Assembly (NCBI GenBank): GCA_963693085.1 | Contig: OY856413.1 | Coordinates: forward strand, 473,807,379 to 473,871,378 | DNA: 64,000 nucleotides | Source of the DNA: Alisma plantago-aquatica | Lineage: Eukaryota > Streptophyta > Magnoliopsida > Alismatales > Alismataceae | Reading direction: 5' to 3' | Part shown: positions 48,388-61,100 of the stretch, piece after piece | Layout of the letters: every line of letters starts with the position of its first letter | How positions within the stretch are numbered: position 1 is the first letter of the stretch | Program-made: the position numbers and the translations under genes | Notes under the pieces: model-generated | The model's database searches: none | The model's input: the letters and a program-made list of their open reading frames with translations, nothing else | What the model was told of the DNA's origin: nothing

Positions 48388-50079
48388 TGTTATAGGTGTG
48401 ATACCCATCACCACACAAAGCAAGATTACTCAAAACAAAGCATAGAATCATCACTCATAACCACATTATGACAAAAATAAGATAATTTAAAACCAATCTC
48501 ATAATCAAATATCAAACTAAACACATCATATACGAAGCCATAAGACTTGTTCCACTTGTATTTCATTCATACCAAAAGGTATTACATATCATTGTTCATT
48601 GGTTGATTAAACACAACTTGTTACATATAATCACTTTTTCATGTATACAAATCATTGTTGTACGCCCAAGGCATACAATTAAAAGCTCAAACTAATGTAC
48701 AATGTCTATAAAACACCCCTAAGGACCTGAGTGTATAGGGATGACAAATAGAACTCTATCACTAGACACTAGCTGCATATCCATAAGCCAACAACTACAA
48801 CTCCTCTTATTATCAAACTCAACCACACGTCCACCTAAAAGATGTGGAACCCACGGGGTGACACCAATGTCCCAGGGAGAGATATAACTCTCCTCCAACA
48901 TCTATTATAAGCACATATAAGCTAAAGCAGGAAAATAGCACTGTTATCAAGATAAGTAGATTCATCTAATTGATGTAAACAAGGAAATTAACATTGTTTA
49001 AGCAGTTTAGGTAACAACAACTGAATAGTAGAACATCTTATGCTTTTAGGAGGAATATGAAGAACACATATCACTGTTATAAAATAAATAGTACAAGAAT
49101 TAAGGTAAACCAATGTGAAATGTATTTGATCCTAAGCAATTATACTACATGATTGTATTAAATCTTTTATCAATATGCCCTGAGGATTTGAGGTGTACCT
49201 CTCAAATCTAACTGACCACTGCTAAGATGAAATCAGTACCATATAAGATCTATGAAAGAGTCGGACTTCATGATCTTCACCTACACTACTCGGTCAGTTC
49301 GAGTCTGCAACACAGTGACATATAGTCAAACTGCAAAGACATCAACTTATAGTCAAAACTATAGTCCTTTAAAGACAACAAATCATAGTCAAGGCTATGG
49401 TCCTATAAAGCAACTATCCCACCTTGGTACATGGCACGGCTCTAGAGAACAGACTCACACATGGCCGTTCTAAAAGAGGCATCTTACAATTATACTGTTG
49501 CCTTCACAAACATCGAGGTATGATCAAAGTCATCCTCCATAATCAATTTAAGGATACAAGGAGATACTTCAACTTGCACCCCTCATATTAAAAAATATGC
49601 ACTCTGAGTTTCCCGTAGGAGTTACTCATTTCACCATCTAACAATATACCGACGTTGAAGATGGATCTATGGTATAAGGCAACTACATAATTAGGGTTTC
49701 ACTTGATTATCTAAGCTAATTGAGTATCTTTTAGTATAAATCTAGTTACAACATAGAAACCCTAAACAAACTCAACAAAGATAAGGGCATAATACAACTT
49801 CAGAAGATATAAAGGTATAAAGTATAAACTTGTCACACTATCATTCGATGTCACCATCACACTTCCTTGATCAAGGCTATCAAGCATCATCACATATTAT
49901 CACTACCAAACATGGATCACATTAATATGAGATATCAATCCCTCATCATATCATAGGAGGGTATCACCTCAAATTAGGCATTAAGCCTTCTCTAGGTCAT
50001 AAGACCAATCACATCATTCATATACCTCATCAACATCTCATCCTACCTCAATAGACACATAAGCATCACCTGTTTCATA

Positions 50080-51060
50080 ACACATATACACCATAGCAAT
50101 CATTAGCTATGACATTTCACGTTCATGGTTATGATTATGAAAATAAGAGGGAGAAAATATAATAACACGATAACCATTCTAGGTGGAGAGAGAGAGAGAA
50201 AATACTCCACATATCCCAAAATTAGGGTTTGGGTTCCAAGTATAACCAATTAGAGTTCCATTGTGTTATTCATTCACCAAACCCTAGTTTCATCAACTCC
50301 CACATGTTGGAGTATATTAGGGTCAAGCATTGTAGATTATGATTAAGTGTACACATTCACATCACTATGATTCCAATACACCTCATCAAGGCTCATAGCC
50401 ATAACCCTATATTATATAATCACCATCATAGCATTCACAAGCTATGATGCTCAGATAACCTATAAGGTTAGAATCATATAAGTAGGAGAGAGAAAGTGAA
50501 ATCACATGCTATTTATACAAATAAGCTCAACTTAGAATGGCACATCCTAAGATTAGTGTTAGAGTTTCACATATATAACCGATTAAGATCTCATATCATG
50601 ATTTATTCACTACACCTTAGTTATGTCATCTCCCACTTTCTTGGAACCGATTAGGGTTGATCATCATTACTTAAACATGATAAGAATGTTATATCAATGA
50701 TGTCAAGTGTCATTCATCATTTATGTGTACATGAATAACCATCTCACTATGTCATGCATATGTAGCAACCATGTATCATGTTTGTGTGTCGACCATGTGT
50801 CACAACTCACCTAGCCGATCATGTGTATCAGCCCATCACCCATACATGGGTCTTCACCAACTATGAAAAATAAGTGTCTCGACTAAAACACAATCATCAA
50901 ACAATGCATGTGTATCGACCCTTAGATGTTACAACCATTGACCATTAGGGTTAGAGTTATCATAACATTATTCAACCACTAAACCCTAATTTCATCACTC
51001 ACACATCTTTGGAGAGCATTAGGGTTAAGCACTATTGTTTATGACTAAGTATTCATAATC
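50080..51060. repeat. Degenerate tandem repeat, about three copies of 330-400 bp
   Basis: Blocks of the form ATTAGGGTT, then CATTATTCA-type, AAACCCTA(A/G)TTTCATCA, then (A/G)TTAGGGT(C/T)AAGCA occur at about 50,218-50,350, 50,540-50,680 and 50,945-51,060. The preceding sequence (CATAGCAATCATTAGCTATGA versus CATAGCATTCACAAGCTATGA) is also shared by the first two. They lie inside the LTR-like insertion. Confidence 0.6.
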
Positions 51061-51129
51061 ACATCATCATGTGCATACCATTAGTCATGTGTAGTGATCA
51101 ATGGAGAAGTATGTATTAGTGACCTTCAC

Positions 51130-51600
51130 TATGTAGAAACCATGTGCATGGATGTGTGTGTCTACCTTGACCAATAACAAGGTGTTACGACCAAACACAT
51201 ATGGGTGTGTTGCGACCAATGTTGTGTTGCGACCGTGACACAAGGTGATGCCCAAAAGAGGTCTTGCGCCCGCTACTACACCAAGATGCGTTAACCATCC
51301 ATCCTTGATGTGTTGCGACCATTACAACTAGTATAGTGCCCCATATAGGTTAGCATCTATTGCAACCTCTAAGTTAAGTATATTAGTTCAAGGGACTCAT
51401 GTGTATCGACGTATTCACTTCACTATGTCAACCGTAACATTAACCAACAAGGTAAGTGTCCAAGAAGCAACACTACATTGTGACCATCATGATGTGTAAT
51501 GACCAACCCCCTTAGGTTAGGGTTGTTACAGTCACAACAACCACCCTCTAGGGTGTCGACCGAAGAGGAAGTCTAAGGGGTGTTGCGACCCTAAGTCAGT
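51130..51600. repeat. Cluster of TTGCGACC / GTGTCGACC words
   Basis: The word TGCGACC or a near variant occurs at least six times in about 450 bp (for example near 51,220, 51,234, 51,315 and 51,585), with GTGT or TGTG next to it. No larger unit is evident. Confidence 0.45.
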
Positions 51601-51978
51601 CATGTACTCAAATCCACAACAAGTCCAAACATGGTCAAAATAGATGATCAACATAAGGAATACCAAGTGCCAACAAGAAGAACTCTCCATACAAAAGTGT
51701 TCATCAAAACCTAGAATGTGGGTCATAGAAGATTACCAAAAGAACCATGTTTAGAGAGGGAAATTGAATTTCTTGTGTATATAAACATACCCAAAATTTC
51801 CTATTATTCAAGGTGAAAAAACTATACACCAAGTAACATATTTCTATAGATAAAGATACAAGGAAATACATCAATTCTTCAATCACCACAAAAATCAGGT
51901 ACAAGGATTCAAGGTTTATAAGAAAGAGTGATCTTCTTGAGAATACTACAAAATTTAAACCCTAAAACAATATCCCTT

Positions 51979-52082
51979 TTTTTTTAAATGGCAATTCATT
52001 CATCCCGTTTCCAAGGGGTTTTGAACTCGTGACCTCTCGGTCATACAACATCAACTTTACCACTCGAGTACCACTACATTGG
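51979..52082 (-). mobile_element. tRNA-derived SINE with perfect target duplication
   Basis: On the - strand the 104 bp element has a pol III A-box-like TGGTACTCGAGTGG (52,073-52,060) and a B-box-like AGTTCAAAACC (about 52,027-52,017), 33 bp apart. It then has a short tail region ending in a poly(A). The flanks carry a perfect 11 bp duplication, CAATATCCCTT, at 51,968-51,978 and 52,083-52,093. The head resembles plant Au-type SINEs. It could be shorter than a full-length copy. Confidence 0.85.
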
Positions 52083-53481
52083 CAATATCCCTTCTTCTAT
52101 CATAATAAGAAACATGTTTTTAAGATTTAAAATAGCAACATATAATCAGGTTTAAGAAGCGAATAATAGATGATGGAAAATTTATATAACCCACCTTTGA
52201 TTTTTGATGATTAAAACTCCCAATATCACAAGCTCCAAGAGAGAGAAGAGCTTCCAACTAAATGCAACTCCACAAACAAAATATTACCTCCAAATAAAAG
52301 AACACCATAATCACAAAAGAGACCAGTGGAAGGGAAACTCAAACCCTAGGTCAATTCAAGAGAGAAAGAAGAAGTCTTCCTCTCACTCGAGTTCCAACAT
52401 GTCAAAACATAGTCTCCAACCCTGGTGAAGAGAGAAGATCTTCAAAGAAAACCACCATGGATTATCCATAGCCTCATGTCTGAGAAGGAGGAAGAATATG
52501 ATAGGGTTTTTAGAAAGGGGAAACATGATCAAGAGAAGAAGATCATTCACCAAGAGAAGAAGCACCAAGAATCACCACCAAAATGTTGATCAAGCACACG
52601 ATCTTCCACATGCAAGGTTGATCAGCCACCCAAGCTTTAAGATCAGACCTTCTTTGCTCCTGAGTCTCCAAGGTCAGTTACAAGAGAGAGGGATGAATGT
52701 AGGGATGAAAAATATGCTTGCAAGTGAAGAGGAGGGATTATATACACACGGTAGGAGAGAAGTAAGGGGTTATGAGGTGTCAATATAAGAGGTTATCAAG
52801 AGAAACATGCCTACCAAAGAAATAGCAATTCCTCCACTAAGATGAATGCCTCAAAAGTTAATGTTTATCCAAAAATTTAGTGACCATATAGGTCAACTAC
52901 CACCCTTTTGTTTCAGTTGAAACACTTTTATGCACTTTGCGACCAAAATACCAGGTCACTATATACACATGGTCAACACACTTCACTAGAGGACAACCCA
53001 TATCGACCAAATCGCCTCTAGGTAACTAAGGTCAAAACAACATCACCTTGGGTGTGTGTTGTGGTCGCTTCACTCATCCAAAAGTGAGTTAGTGGTTGCA
53101 ACACTCAAACCCTAGCATGGTCAACACATCAACAAGGCAAACCCTAGAAACCCTAATATCACCATATGATGTTACATCATCAACCATTGTCTAAACAAGG
53201 TGGCCCATAGTGTCATCATCTCTCTCGTTATGCTAAAGAACAATAGACATTCTCAACATGTGACAATTTTCAAGTTAACCCTTATTCCTGGGTAAATTTC
53301 AATTTAGTCCAAACTAGCACCAATATAGCAAAGATAGCTCAAATATCAATCAAACTGGACCAAATTGAAAATGTAAGCATGTCACATGTTATTAGAGTAC
53401 CTAAAGAGATTAAATTAAGGTTTAAGCATCTAATTATACACAGTAAACACAATCAAGCATGCAGTTAGGTTAGGGGCCTCA

Positions 53482-54545
53482 GAATAGGTATTCATTATTT
53501 GAGTCATCAAGTCATTCAATATATGTGTCATACAAATTTGTATCTACAACTATCAAGTATAATTTATAAGACAGAGGGCATTGTCATATAAGATCTCATC
53601 TTTTAAAATGAAACATCAATTTATTCTTGTCCATACAAGATACATGATGTTTTTATTAATGGCAAGTCCATAATAGCAATTCAGTAACTATATTATATGT
53701 CCATGAATGATAGATTCCAACTGTAGTGGCATCAACTTTTGCTCCTTACAGTTCTAGCTTATTTCTTATTTGGTCCTGAAGTAGAGATCTCTATCTCTTT
53801 CTTCTTCCTTTGTTCCTTTAAGTGAAATGGACAAATTCCTTTGCACTTACTCTTCTCTATAACTTGAGTGCAGAAGACTTGGACTTTATCTTAGCCTCAG
53901 AACACTTCTTGGCCTTGCCTTTTGCCCTTGGACTCACTTCCGATGATCACCATCACAGTTTTTTCCTTCTTCATTCTTGCTTTGGCATCAACATTCCAAG
54001 TAGTTTTGACAATGGTTTAGTCAAGTTACTCAAGTGAAAGCACTCGATAAGCTAGCTATATATGATTCAAACAATGACTATACAATCATATATGTGGTCA
54101 ACTCTTGACCAAAAAGACATCCCAATCACTTTGGATGTTCCACATGCCCAATCATATTGAGCACATGGGGCTCAATTGGATCTCTCTCTGTTAGTTTGCA
54201 CTCAAACAAGGCTTTTAAAACATTATACCTCTCTTACTTTACATAATTATTAAGATGTCTTACCATCTTGAGAATGTCCATATTTTCATGTTGCTCATGC
54301 AACTCATAATTCATACATAGCATAAGTTACTTAATGTCTACGACATCATTGGCATGCTTCAAGTAAGCATCCATTTGGATTAGGTTCCTCAGGCTCTGGT
54401 CTTTCAAGGACATAAAGCTTTTTCTCATTAATGAGAATATTTCTCAAAGTCCTTAACCAGTTGTGGAACTTTATCCCTTTTGTCCTTTCTCAAGGACTAC
54501 TTGCAATGTTAATGTGTTTGTGTTTGACATTAGATTATACAAACA
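53482..54545 (-). pseudogene. Copia gag and protease region of the - strand element, degenerate
   Basis: Gag blocks on the - strand include QMDAYLKHANDVVDIK (54,380), YELHEQHENMDILKM (54,310), ERYNVLKALFECKLTERDPI and EPHVLNMIGH (54,215-54,130). The Lys-rich block (KGKARPR-type, KCSEAKIKSKSSALK) lies near 53,900. The protease DTG block is lost by deletion near 53,720, but downstream pieces matching 28,030-28,255 of the + copy run to 53,482. It retains a gag stretch missing from the + strand copy. Confidence 0.75.
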
Positions 54546-55928
54546 CATATTGCATTTTTTAAACATTTTTTATTTGTTTGATTTGTTAAGTTGGCGATAC
54601 TACTTAGGCCTTTAATTAATTATCGCTCCCACTATTTTATTCAAACTGATAACCCTCATGTAACAATTCAGAAGATTGCATCATACAATCTTCTAGAGAG
54701 CCAAGATCCAAAAAAATCAACTATTACCCAACCAACACCAGCGTCCAGAGTCAATTATTAAGGTAGGCAACATTTTCCAATTGCATCATATACAATTCTT
54801 GGATAAATGATATGTACAACTCTTTGCCATAGTCATTTGCATGCCTCTGGTGCTTAATCTCATTAAAGATACACATCATTAAGCCTAATCCAAAAGCCAA
54901 CACGACAATAATGCACCCCACTTGGCAGGCCCATATTATTACCATCACACTTCCATGAGATAGACGGTGCACCACCTTGGGGTGCCCACACTTCGTGATC
55001 AAGATTTTCATATTTGTTGCTAATGGAAAGCATATAAGACTTAATATAGTATTAAGGGATTTTATAAATAAATAAATATACATATTCAATCATCACATAC
55101 TTATACTACATATTATATACATGCTATAACCAAAAAACAAGAACATGCAATAATTAAAACACACAAGCGATGGTTATGGCCATACTAGTGTAATTCCTCG
55201 AAGCCACAAGGAATTACTACCACCTAGGATCCACATCATATGCAACTTGTTATTTATGAAGATATGTTCTTGAATCAATCCAGGTTAATTGGTTCAACAC
55301 TTGAATCAATCCGCTTTCCTCCTGGTCGCTCGGTTGGGCTCTTGAAATGGTTGTTTGGTTTTCAGGTTCAACCAACGTCTAGACTCCTCAAGCCGATCAG
55401 TTGGGCCACCAGTCTACCAGTTCATCCTCATATCATCTAGCCTCCTTGACCCTCTAGTCAATCGGTTCGTTTCATGAGCTCGTCGATTTGTTTGGTGCAG
55501 AACATCTTGTCACGATAAACATAAATTAAAAATATCCTATATCTTATTACATTGTAAAAAGGAAAACCTCGAGTTACATTCGAGGGGAAATAGGAAGAAG
55601 AGCATTAATTTACATTTGGAAAGGAGAGAGAGGCTCAGTATGTAGACCGCATAACTATAGGAATAAACAACCATAACTATGCACACACAAATCTAGGGTT
55701 ATTGGACACAACCATGCTTCATATCCACCATCAAATTCAACTTTTAGGGAGACACATGTAAATTGCATGCATATATATTATATATATATGTATATATATA
55801 TAAGTTTGTGGAGCATATGTGGAAATTAATTAGATATGCACATTTACTAGTTTAACATTTGCATTGTATGCAATGAAGTAAGTTTGATCATATCAGTTTA
55901 AATCCTAGATACACCATAAATTGACGTT
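54546..55928 (-). other. 5' leader of the - strand copia element
   Basis: Non-coding leader matching 25,913-27,171 and 18,555-18,676 of the + copy. It holds the leader hairpin (55,190-55,217), word clusters at 55,270-55,510 and a short impure TA tract at 55,770-55,803. That tract is the site where the + copy received three insertions. Confidence 0.7.
55190..55217 (-). promoter_or_regulatory. Leader hairpin, - strand copy
   Basis: The arms GTAATTCCT and AGGAATTAC enclose a 10 nt loop. Compared with 26,428-26,459, one inner pair is T-A in place of C-G, and another pair is T-G in place of T-A. Confidence 0.55.
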
Positions 55929-55940
55929 GCTCTGATACCA
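55929..55940 (-). promoter_or_regulatory. Primer-binding site, tRNA-iMet type
   Basis: The - strand reads TGGTATCAGAGC, a perfect copia primer-binding site, one base from the LTR edge at 55,942. Confidence 0.9.
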
Positions 55941-56486
55941 CTGTAGGGAAATCAGGGTGACAGATAAGCTAATAGAAAAAAAAAATTAATGCTTGATTCC
56001 CCTAGACAACAAGATCATGTCAACAATAATATATCTAGGATTGAAAGTATTGGAAGGTTATACCTGGTCTTGGATCAAGTCCAACTACATTACCCTTGCA
56101 GTATCAACGTTCTTCTTCTTCAGGCATCATCTCACCCCTTTTTCATCAGAAGCACTCAAAAAACATCTCCACCGGCCTCCTGGTGCAATACCATGGACAG
56201 TGGTTGATAGTGTCCTCCTAGCGGCAGACAACAACCTCCCGCCTTTAGAGTAGTCCACGCGGACCACTGGGAAGTCCACATTACGCTACCAGAGCCAATG
56301 TGAAGGAGTTGTCACTCTTGAATGACAACTTACTAGAGTTGATATGCTCACCCACAATTGTCTCTCCCTTGCTATCCCTCCCTTTATCAGGTGGGACTTG
56401 CTCGGGTTCTCTATTGGTTACTACAACTAGAGAGGATAACAATTATCAAAGCAATTGATGTGTTCTGAGAAGCCCCCAATACCCCT

Positions 56487-56494
56487 CTATTTAT
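56487..56494 (-). promoter_or_regulatory. TATA box of the 5' LTR
   Basis: TATAAATA on the - strand, in the same conserved block as at 44,212-44,219 and 17,936-17,943. It would drive element transcription toward lower coordinates. Confidence 0.65.
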
Positions 56495-57789
56495 AGGAGA
56501 GGCTAGGGTCAGGGTCCACAGTCTTTAGGGGATTCGAAAGGGTCAAATTCACTAATTTTCTAGAACCTATACATAAAAAACCAGTTGGTTCGCTAAGTGA
56601 ATCGGTTGATTTTATCAATTTCCTATTCTGAATCAAATTGGTAATCAATTTATGATAAATGAACAACATGACATCAACACCAATCCTTTGGTCCAATCAA
56701 ATTGACAACTGAACCAGGTTGTTCATCCCATGAAACGGTCGATTGGGATATGTGAACTAGTCGGTTCATTATGTGAACTGGTCATTTCACTCCCTGGTTC
56801 ATCCATAGATAAGCCAAAGTTGATTCCCATTGACCTGACTCTCCAACCCATTAGTTGAACCGGTTGGTTTAGAGTCTAGTCAGTCAATTTTGAACCTCAT
56901 TTGTTTAATTAAATACCTGAACACATTTCGTAAACAAATTAAACATCATTCATGAATATACTCCTTTAATCCAAGTGTATCCTATGTGTGTGACCCTATA
57001 GGTCCAGAATTACGTTGGTAGTGAATGTTTATAACTAACTTACAACACCATGAGCAAAGAGTGACATCTAGAAACACATCATTACTACCCAAGTAATCTA
57101 GAAAGTTGGAGAACAACTTCAACCTACAATCTTTGATTAGTGTTACAGTGATTGTATAGTTCATTTGTCTCTGATATCTAGATTGAACTCGAGGCATGAA
57201 ATCATCATCATCTCAATGTTCAATCCATGTTCCTTGAACTAGAGCAGACTGCCTGAGATACACATGAGCTCACATATCATATATTTAGTCACATGAGTAC
57301 GGTCTTACATTTCTCAATCTTGCTTATTAAGAGGCCCTAGATATCAATCTCATGTAAGAGGGACAAGTCCCATCTAATTCACTCACATTCAATCCCCATG
57401 AGTAACAATGTACCCAATCATCACCGTTATGAAAACCCTTATTCCATATCACATTGGATGATGTCAAAGTACATAAACAAGATGTGATGAATGTAGTGAC
57501 TTCATGTCTAAGAACCACTATCACCTCTTTCACTATGAGAGATAATTTTGAGTACCATTCCATGCTCTCCATGTATCACTCTCATGGTGGATCTGTACGA
57601 TTTACTGTTCTCTAACATATACATGTGTGTTTGACTTGATATCACATATCATGATTAATGAGATTCTATCATCATTCAACACACACTCTAGTATTATGTA
57701 TGATTGTTGACTATTTTTCTTCCACAATAATATCCAACTAGGGAAATAACAAGAATATATGTACTCTTATCATACATATAATCTCATTG

Positions 57790-57808
57790 TTCAAGTCACG
57801 TACTTGAA
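57790..57808 (-). promoter_or_regulatory. U3 hairpin, 5' LTR copy
   Basis: The arms TTCAAGT and ACTTGAA, loop ACGTG on the - strand, 171 bp from the LTR start, as in the other LTR of this element. Confidence 0.5.
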
Positions 57809-57996
57809 GACATATGTCATCGATTCGTCATCATTCTTTAGACATCTCAAATGTTTGTGCCATTATCTCATGTTGAGACAAGCATAATAGATGGAATTAC
57901 CTTTGTTATTTTAAAATTGGGTATTTAATGTCACATTCCAATCATCATATGATTGGCTCTCTAGGCATACATACCACCAAGATATGGATTGAGGTT

Positions 57997-58130
57997 GGTA
58001 ATGTGTTGTCCTTGAAACCACCTCATATGGATGTTGATGGAGAGGTAGGTAATGTATTGTCCTCTAAACCACCTCATGTAGATGTTGATGGCTAGGTAGA
58101 AAATGTGTTGTCCCTAAAACCACGGGTCTA
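57997..58130 (+). repeat. 51 bp tandem repeat, nearly three copies
   Basis: Units start at 57,997, 58,048 and about 58,099 (GGTAATGTGTTGTCCTTGAA and so on). The period is 17 codons. In one + frame the units read GNVLSLKPPHMDVDGEV, GNVLSSKPPHVDVDG-stop-V and ENVLSLKP. They lie directly outside the copia LTR. Confidence 0.85.
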
Positions 58131-61100
58131 TAAAAATTCGACATTGTTGATAACATTAGGTGGAGAGTTGATGTAGATTTGGATTTAGTGTATGTGTTGG
58201 TTAATGTATTTGCAAAGAGGCGAGGCCTTTCTAAGAGTTATTTTCCACCATGGATTTCTATTATGCTAGTATTTTTTAAGGATGTATTCCTTCCTTATGC
58301 ATTTTTTGTTTGAGCATAATGTAGCAATGGTTTAAAAAACCAAACAGACACCACGTGTTTTGATGTTCAGGACGCCCCATCCACCATATTTCATTGGTGC
58401 AAAACATTGATAAATGCTTTAAATAGGAGGAGTGCATTATCCATAATCAAATACATAAGTGCATTATAGAGGTGATACTTGTAAGGATCATAGTGTTTCA
58501 ACTTATGGTGTTTGTATTGTTGGTGATCATGGACGCCAACCAAACTCTAGATTCTAGTGATCAAAGTTCACATAGATTCCCAATTTAAAGAATAATAGAG
58601 ATAACTTCATATATTGTGTTTTTTGTATTACTTTTTTTCAATCCCACATAGGTACATCAAGTGATCTTTGAGAGTTCGTAACCTTTTATCGATTTTTCAG
58701 AGTGCATTCCTTCACTTTTTTGGAAGGAAAGAATGTTTTTGGTAGAGAAAATAGGGCATAAATGCATGATTGTGCATACATGTTTCCAACCCACACCTAC
58801 ACCACAAAGTCACCAAAGAAGGTGATGGTGTGTCTTGAAGTGTTGGTTTCATAGGTGTGGAATAGTTCTACACCTATGCAAACCAACTTCTTTAAGATAG
58901 CATGTTGGTGATGATAGGGCTCATAGGGTGACAAATTATTGAGTTAGTAAGAAAGATATTGTGCTCAAGCAGTGAAATTAGAGGCACCATGGAGTTTTTC
59001 AACATACATATGATGTTTTTTTGAGCTATAACGCTTCCTATGTAGACATTTAGGTATTTTCCCAGTTTCTTCATAGTTTAATGGATTTGAATTTAACCTT
59101 TGTTCCATGTTCATATTTGGGGTCACTTTGTTGCATTATTCCTTAATCATCTCTATGAACTTTTGCTATCAACTTTTGAAGGTTTCTTTGTTGACTATAT
59201 TGATGACTTACATTTGAGGATATTGCAAACTTGGCAATTTTTTTCAATACAAAATACATCTTTGACTATGGATTTGATGTTTTCTTTGTGGTTTGATCTT
59301 ACAAAATAGGGTATTGATGGTGCTTGTGGATTTGGATATCACCCTCATATGATTTCAATGAGGTGTCCTTACTGTGGGGAAAATGCTTTCCCTACGAAAC
59401 ATTATACCAAGCCCTCACATAGGTTGAATAGGATGTCCAAGGAGCGACTGAGCCTTCTCTAGGGAGAACGTTTTTTAACTTAATGTTTAATTTTGTCATG
59501 TTAATAATCTTGACCAAAATTTGTACAGTTGGGGATTCTTATGGTTTAGTTGATGCACCTCACAACTTTACTCATATAGTTGGATCCATGTGGTGGGATA
59601 TTCACACAAAGGGAGTCAGTCTGGAGATGAGGTGATTTTGCAAATTTTCATGGATTGGTGATTATGATTTGAAATCTCTCGTGTTGTCTTTCCTTCAAAT
59701 TTTAGTGGATCCATACTGGCCTTCTTTATATTAAGTAGTGGGATGGAATTTGGGAATGCTATGAATTTTAAATTTGTTTTGAGAAGAGATCGATGTGTAA
59801 CCTTGGGTTTGATCCACTCTTGAGTTTTCCCTTCAATCATGGGACAAGGTGTAAAAAATATTCAGCTTGATTGTTAGCAACCTGAGACCAACACCCTTCA
59901 CTTTGGGTTTTAAGGAGACGATGATGAGACCCAAGGAGTATGAAACAATTACTAGGTTAATGTTTGGGGTAAATATAATTTTGCATTTGCCATATGAGTC
60001 TTAGAGTGTGTTGAGGCATGTTTTGGAATGATCCTCCAAGAGGCATCATGGGTTTGGGTAGCTTGAGTACAAAAAGATTGCCTCAAACGTTCTGACTTCC
60101 ACCAAGGAGGGTAACTACAATTTGTGGGAGTTTGAACTTGAGTATGCTTTTAACAGAGCTTGAGACCTCATATTTGTGTTTGTATCAACTATTATATACT
60201 TCAAATCCACTTGGAGTATGAGAACTTTGGGTTGGATCCATTATTAAGTTTATTGGAGTTTGATTGCATCTTTTGACTAGATCAATGCTTCTTATTGCCA
60301 TATGTTCTACTCCCTCTGGGATACCTATAAGGTGACATGAATAGGTATATTATAATCTCCATAGTTCTTTCTTTGGTTCATGTTATGGAATTTAGATATA
60401 TTGTATTATCTTCTTCATTTTGACTTTAGATATATTGTATTATCTTCTTCATTTTTCTTTAGTCTGACATTTATTAATTTTGATGCTAATGATTTTCTTT
60501 AAAGTATTGGGCATATGAGCATTTTGAGTATGGTTGTCCAACCTTAGAAGAAAAATTATGACTTCTTGACTAGTCTTAGGCCTAGTAGCGTCAGTGGTGC
60601 AAGGTTATGGAAACTACACACACATATATGACTTCATCTGAGGAAATTTTGACATTGTCTCTTCTATATGCATGTGTATTTAAATTTATTTATCCTTCTT
60701 TCATTGATTTGGACTTTGAGTTTCATCCTTTATATTTTGATATGTTCCTTTTGCATGAGATATTTATTCCTTTCCCTCACTTTCTAGTGGGTGTAAGTAT
60801 GTACAGATGTGCAAATCTTCTACATGCTTTTTGCCTTATATTTTCTCTGCTTCTCTTACTTTTATATACATGGCTACTTGTTATACATGGGAAAGATATT
60901 AAATCACCAGTGGTTAGGTAGATGGCTAGTACCTCATGACCATCTTGTAGATTTGATGGATTTTAGATCCATGGATTAGGATGCTATCTATCTTGTACAT
61001 CCTACTTGTGATTATGCTTCTACTATCTACAACCCTCCATGACTATATTTGTTCTTGATGTAGTTATAAACTATTTTCCTTGGTTTTGAGTTGTTCACTA

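Larger units (their letters stand above)
48388..53481 (-). mobile_element. LTR-like insertion, 5.1 kb, non-coding (solo LTR or LARD)
   Basis: It interrupts the - strand copia between the protease and integrase parts, whose sequence resumes on both sides. Its ends are TG and CA (TGAGGCCCCTAACC at the 53,481 end on the - strand, TATAACA at the 48,388 end). The style recalls Tekay/Del LTR ends. The 5 bp flanks (GACAA and GAATA) match at only three positions. No protein domain is seen. It contains a SINE and a set of degenerate tandem repeats. Confidence 0.55.
43693..57979 (-). mobile_element. TNT1-94-like Ty1/copia element on the - strand, both LTRs
   Basis: On the - strand the order is 5' LTR (57,979-55,942), tRNA-iMet primer-binding site, leader, gag, protease, a 5.1 kb insertion, integrase, RT, RNase H and 3' LTR (45,745 to about 43,693). 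It is a second member of the family at 16,311-30,894 and keeps the RT and RNase H which that copy lost. All frames are broken. The lower LTR end is uncertain by about 40 bp and target duplications could not be confirmed. Confidence 0.85.
55942..57979 (-). repeat. 5' LTR of the - strand copia element
   Basis: The 2,038 bp begin next to the primer-binding site with TG and end CCACCA at 57,979 (TG on the element strand). It matches 43,693-45,745 throughout. The TATA box is at 56,487-56,494, the word cluster at 56,560-56,900 and the U3 hairpin at 57,790-57,808. The frames inside it (55,989-56,253, 56,487-56,696, 56,982-57,572) are LTR sequence. Confidence 0.9.
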
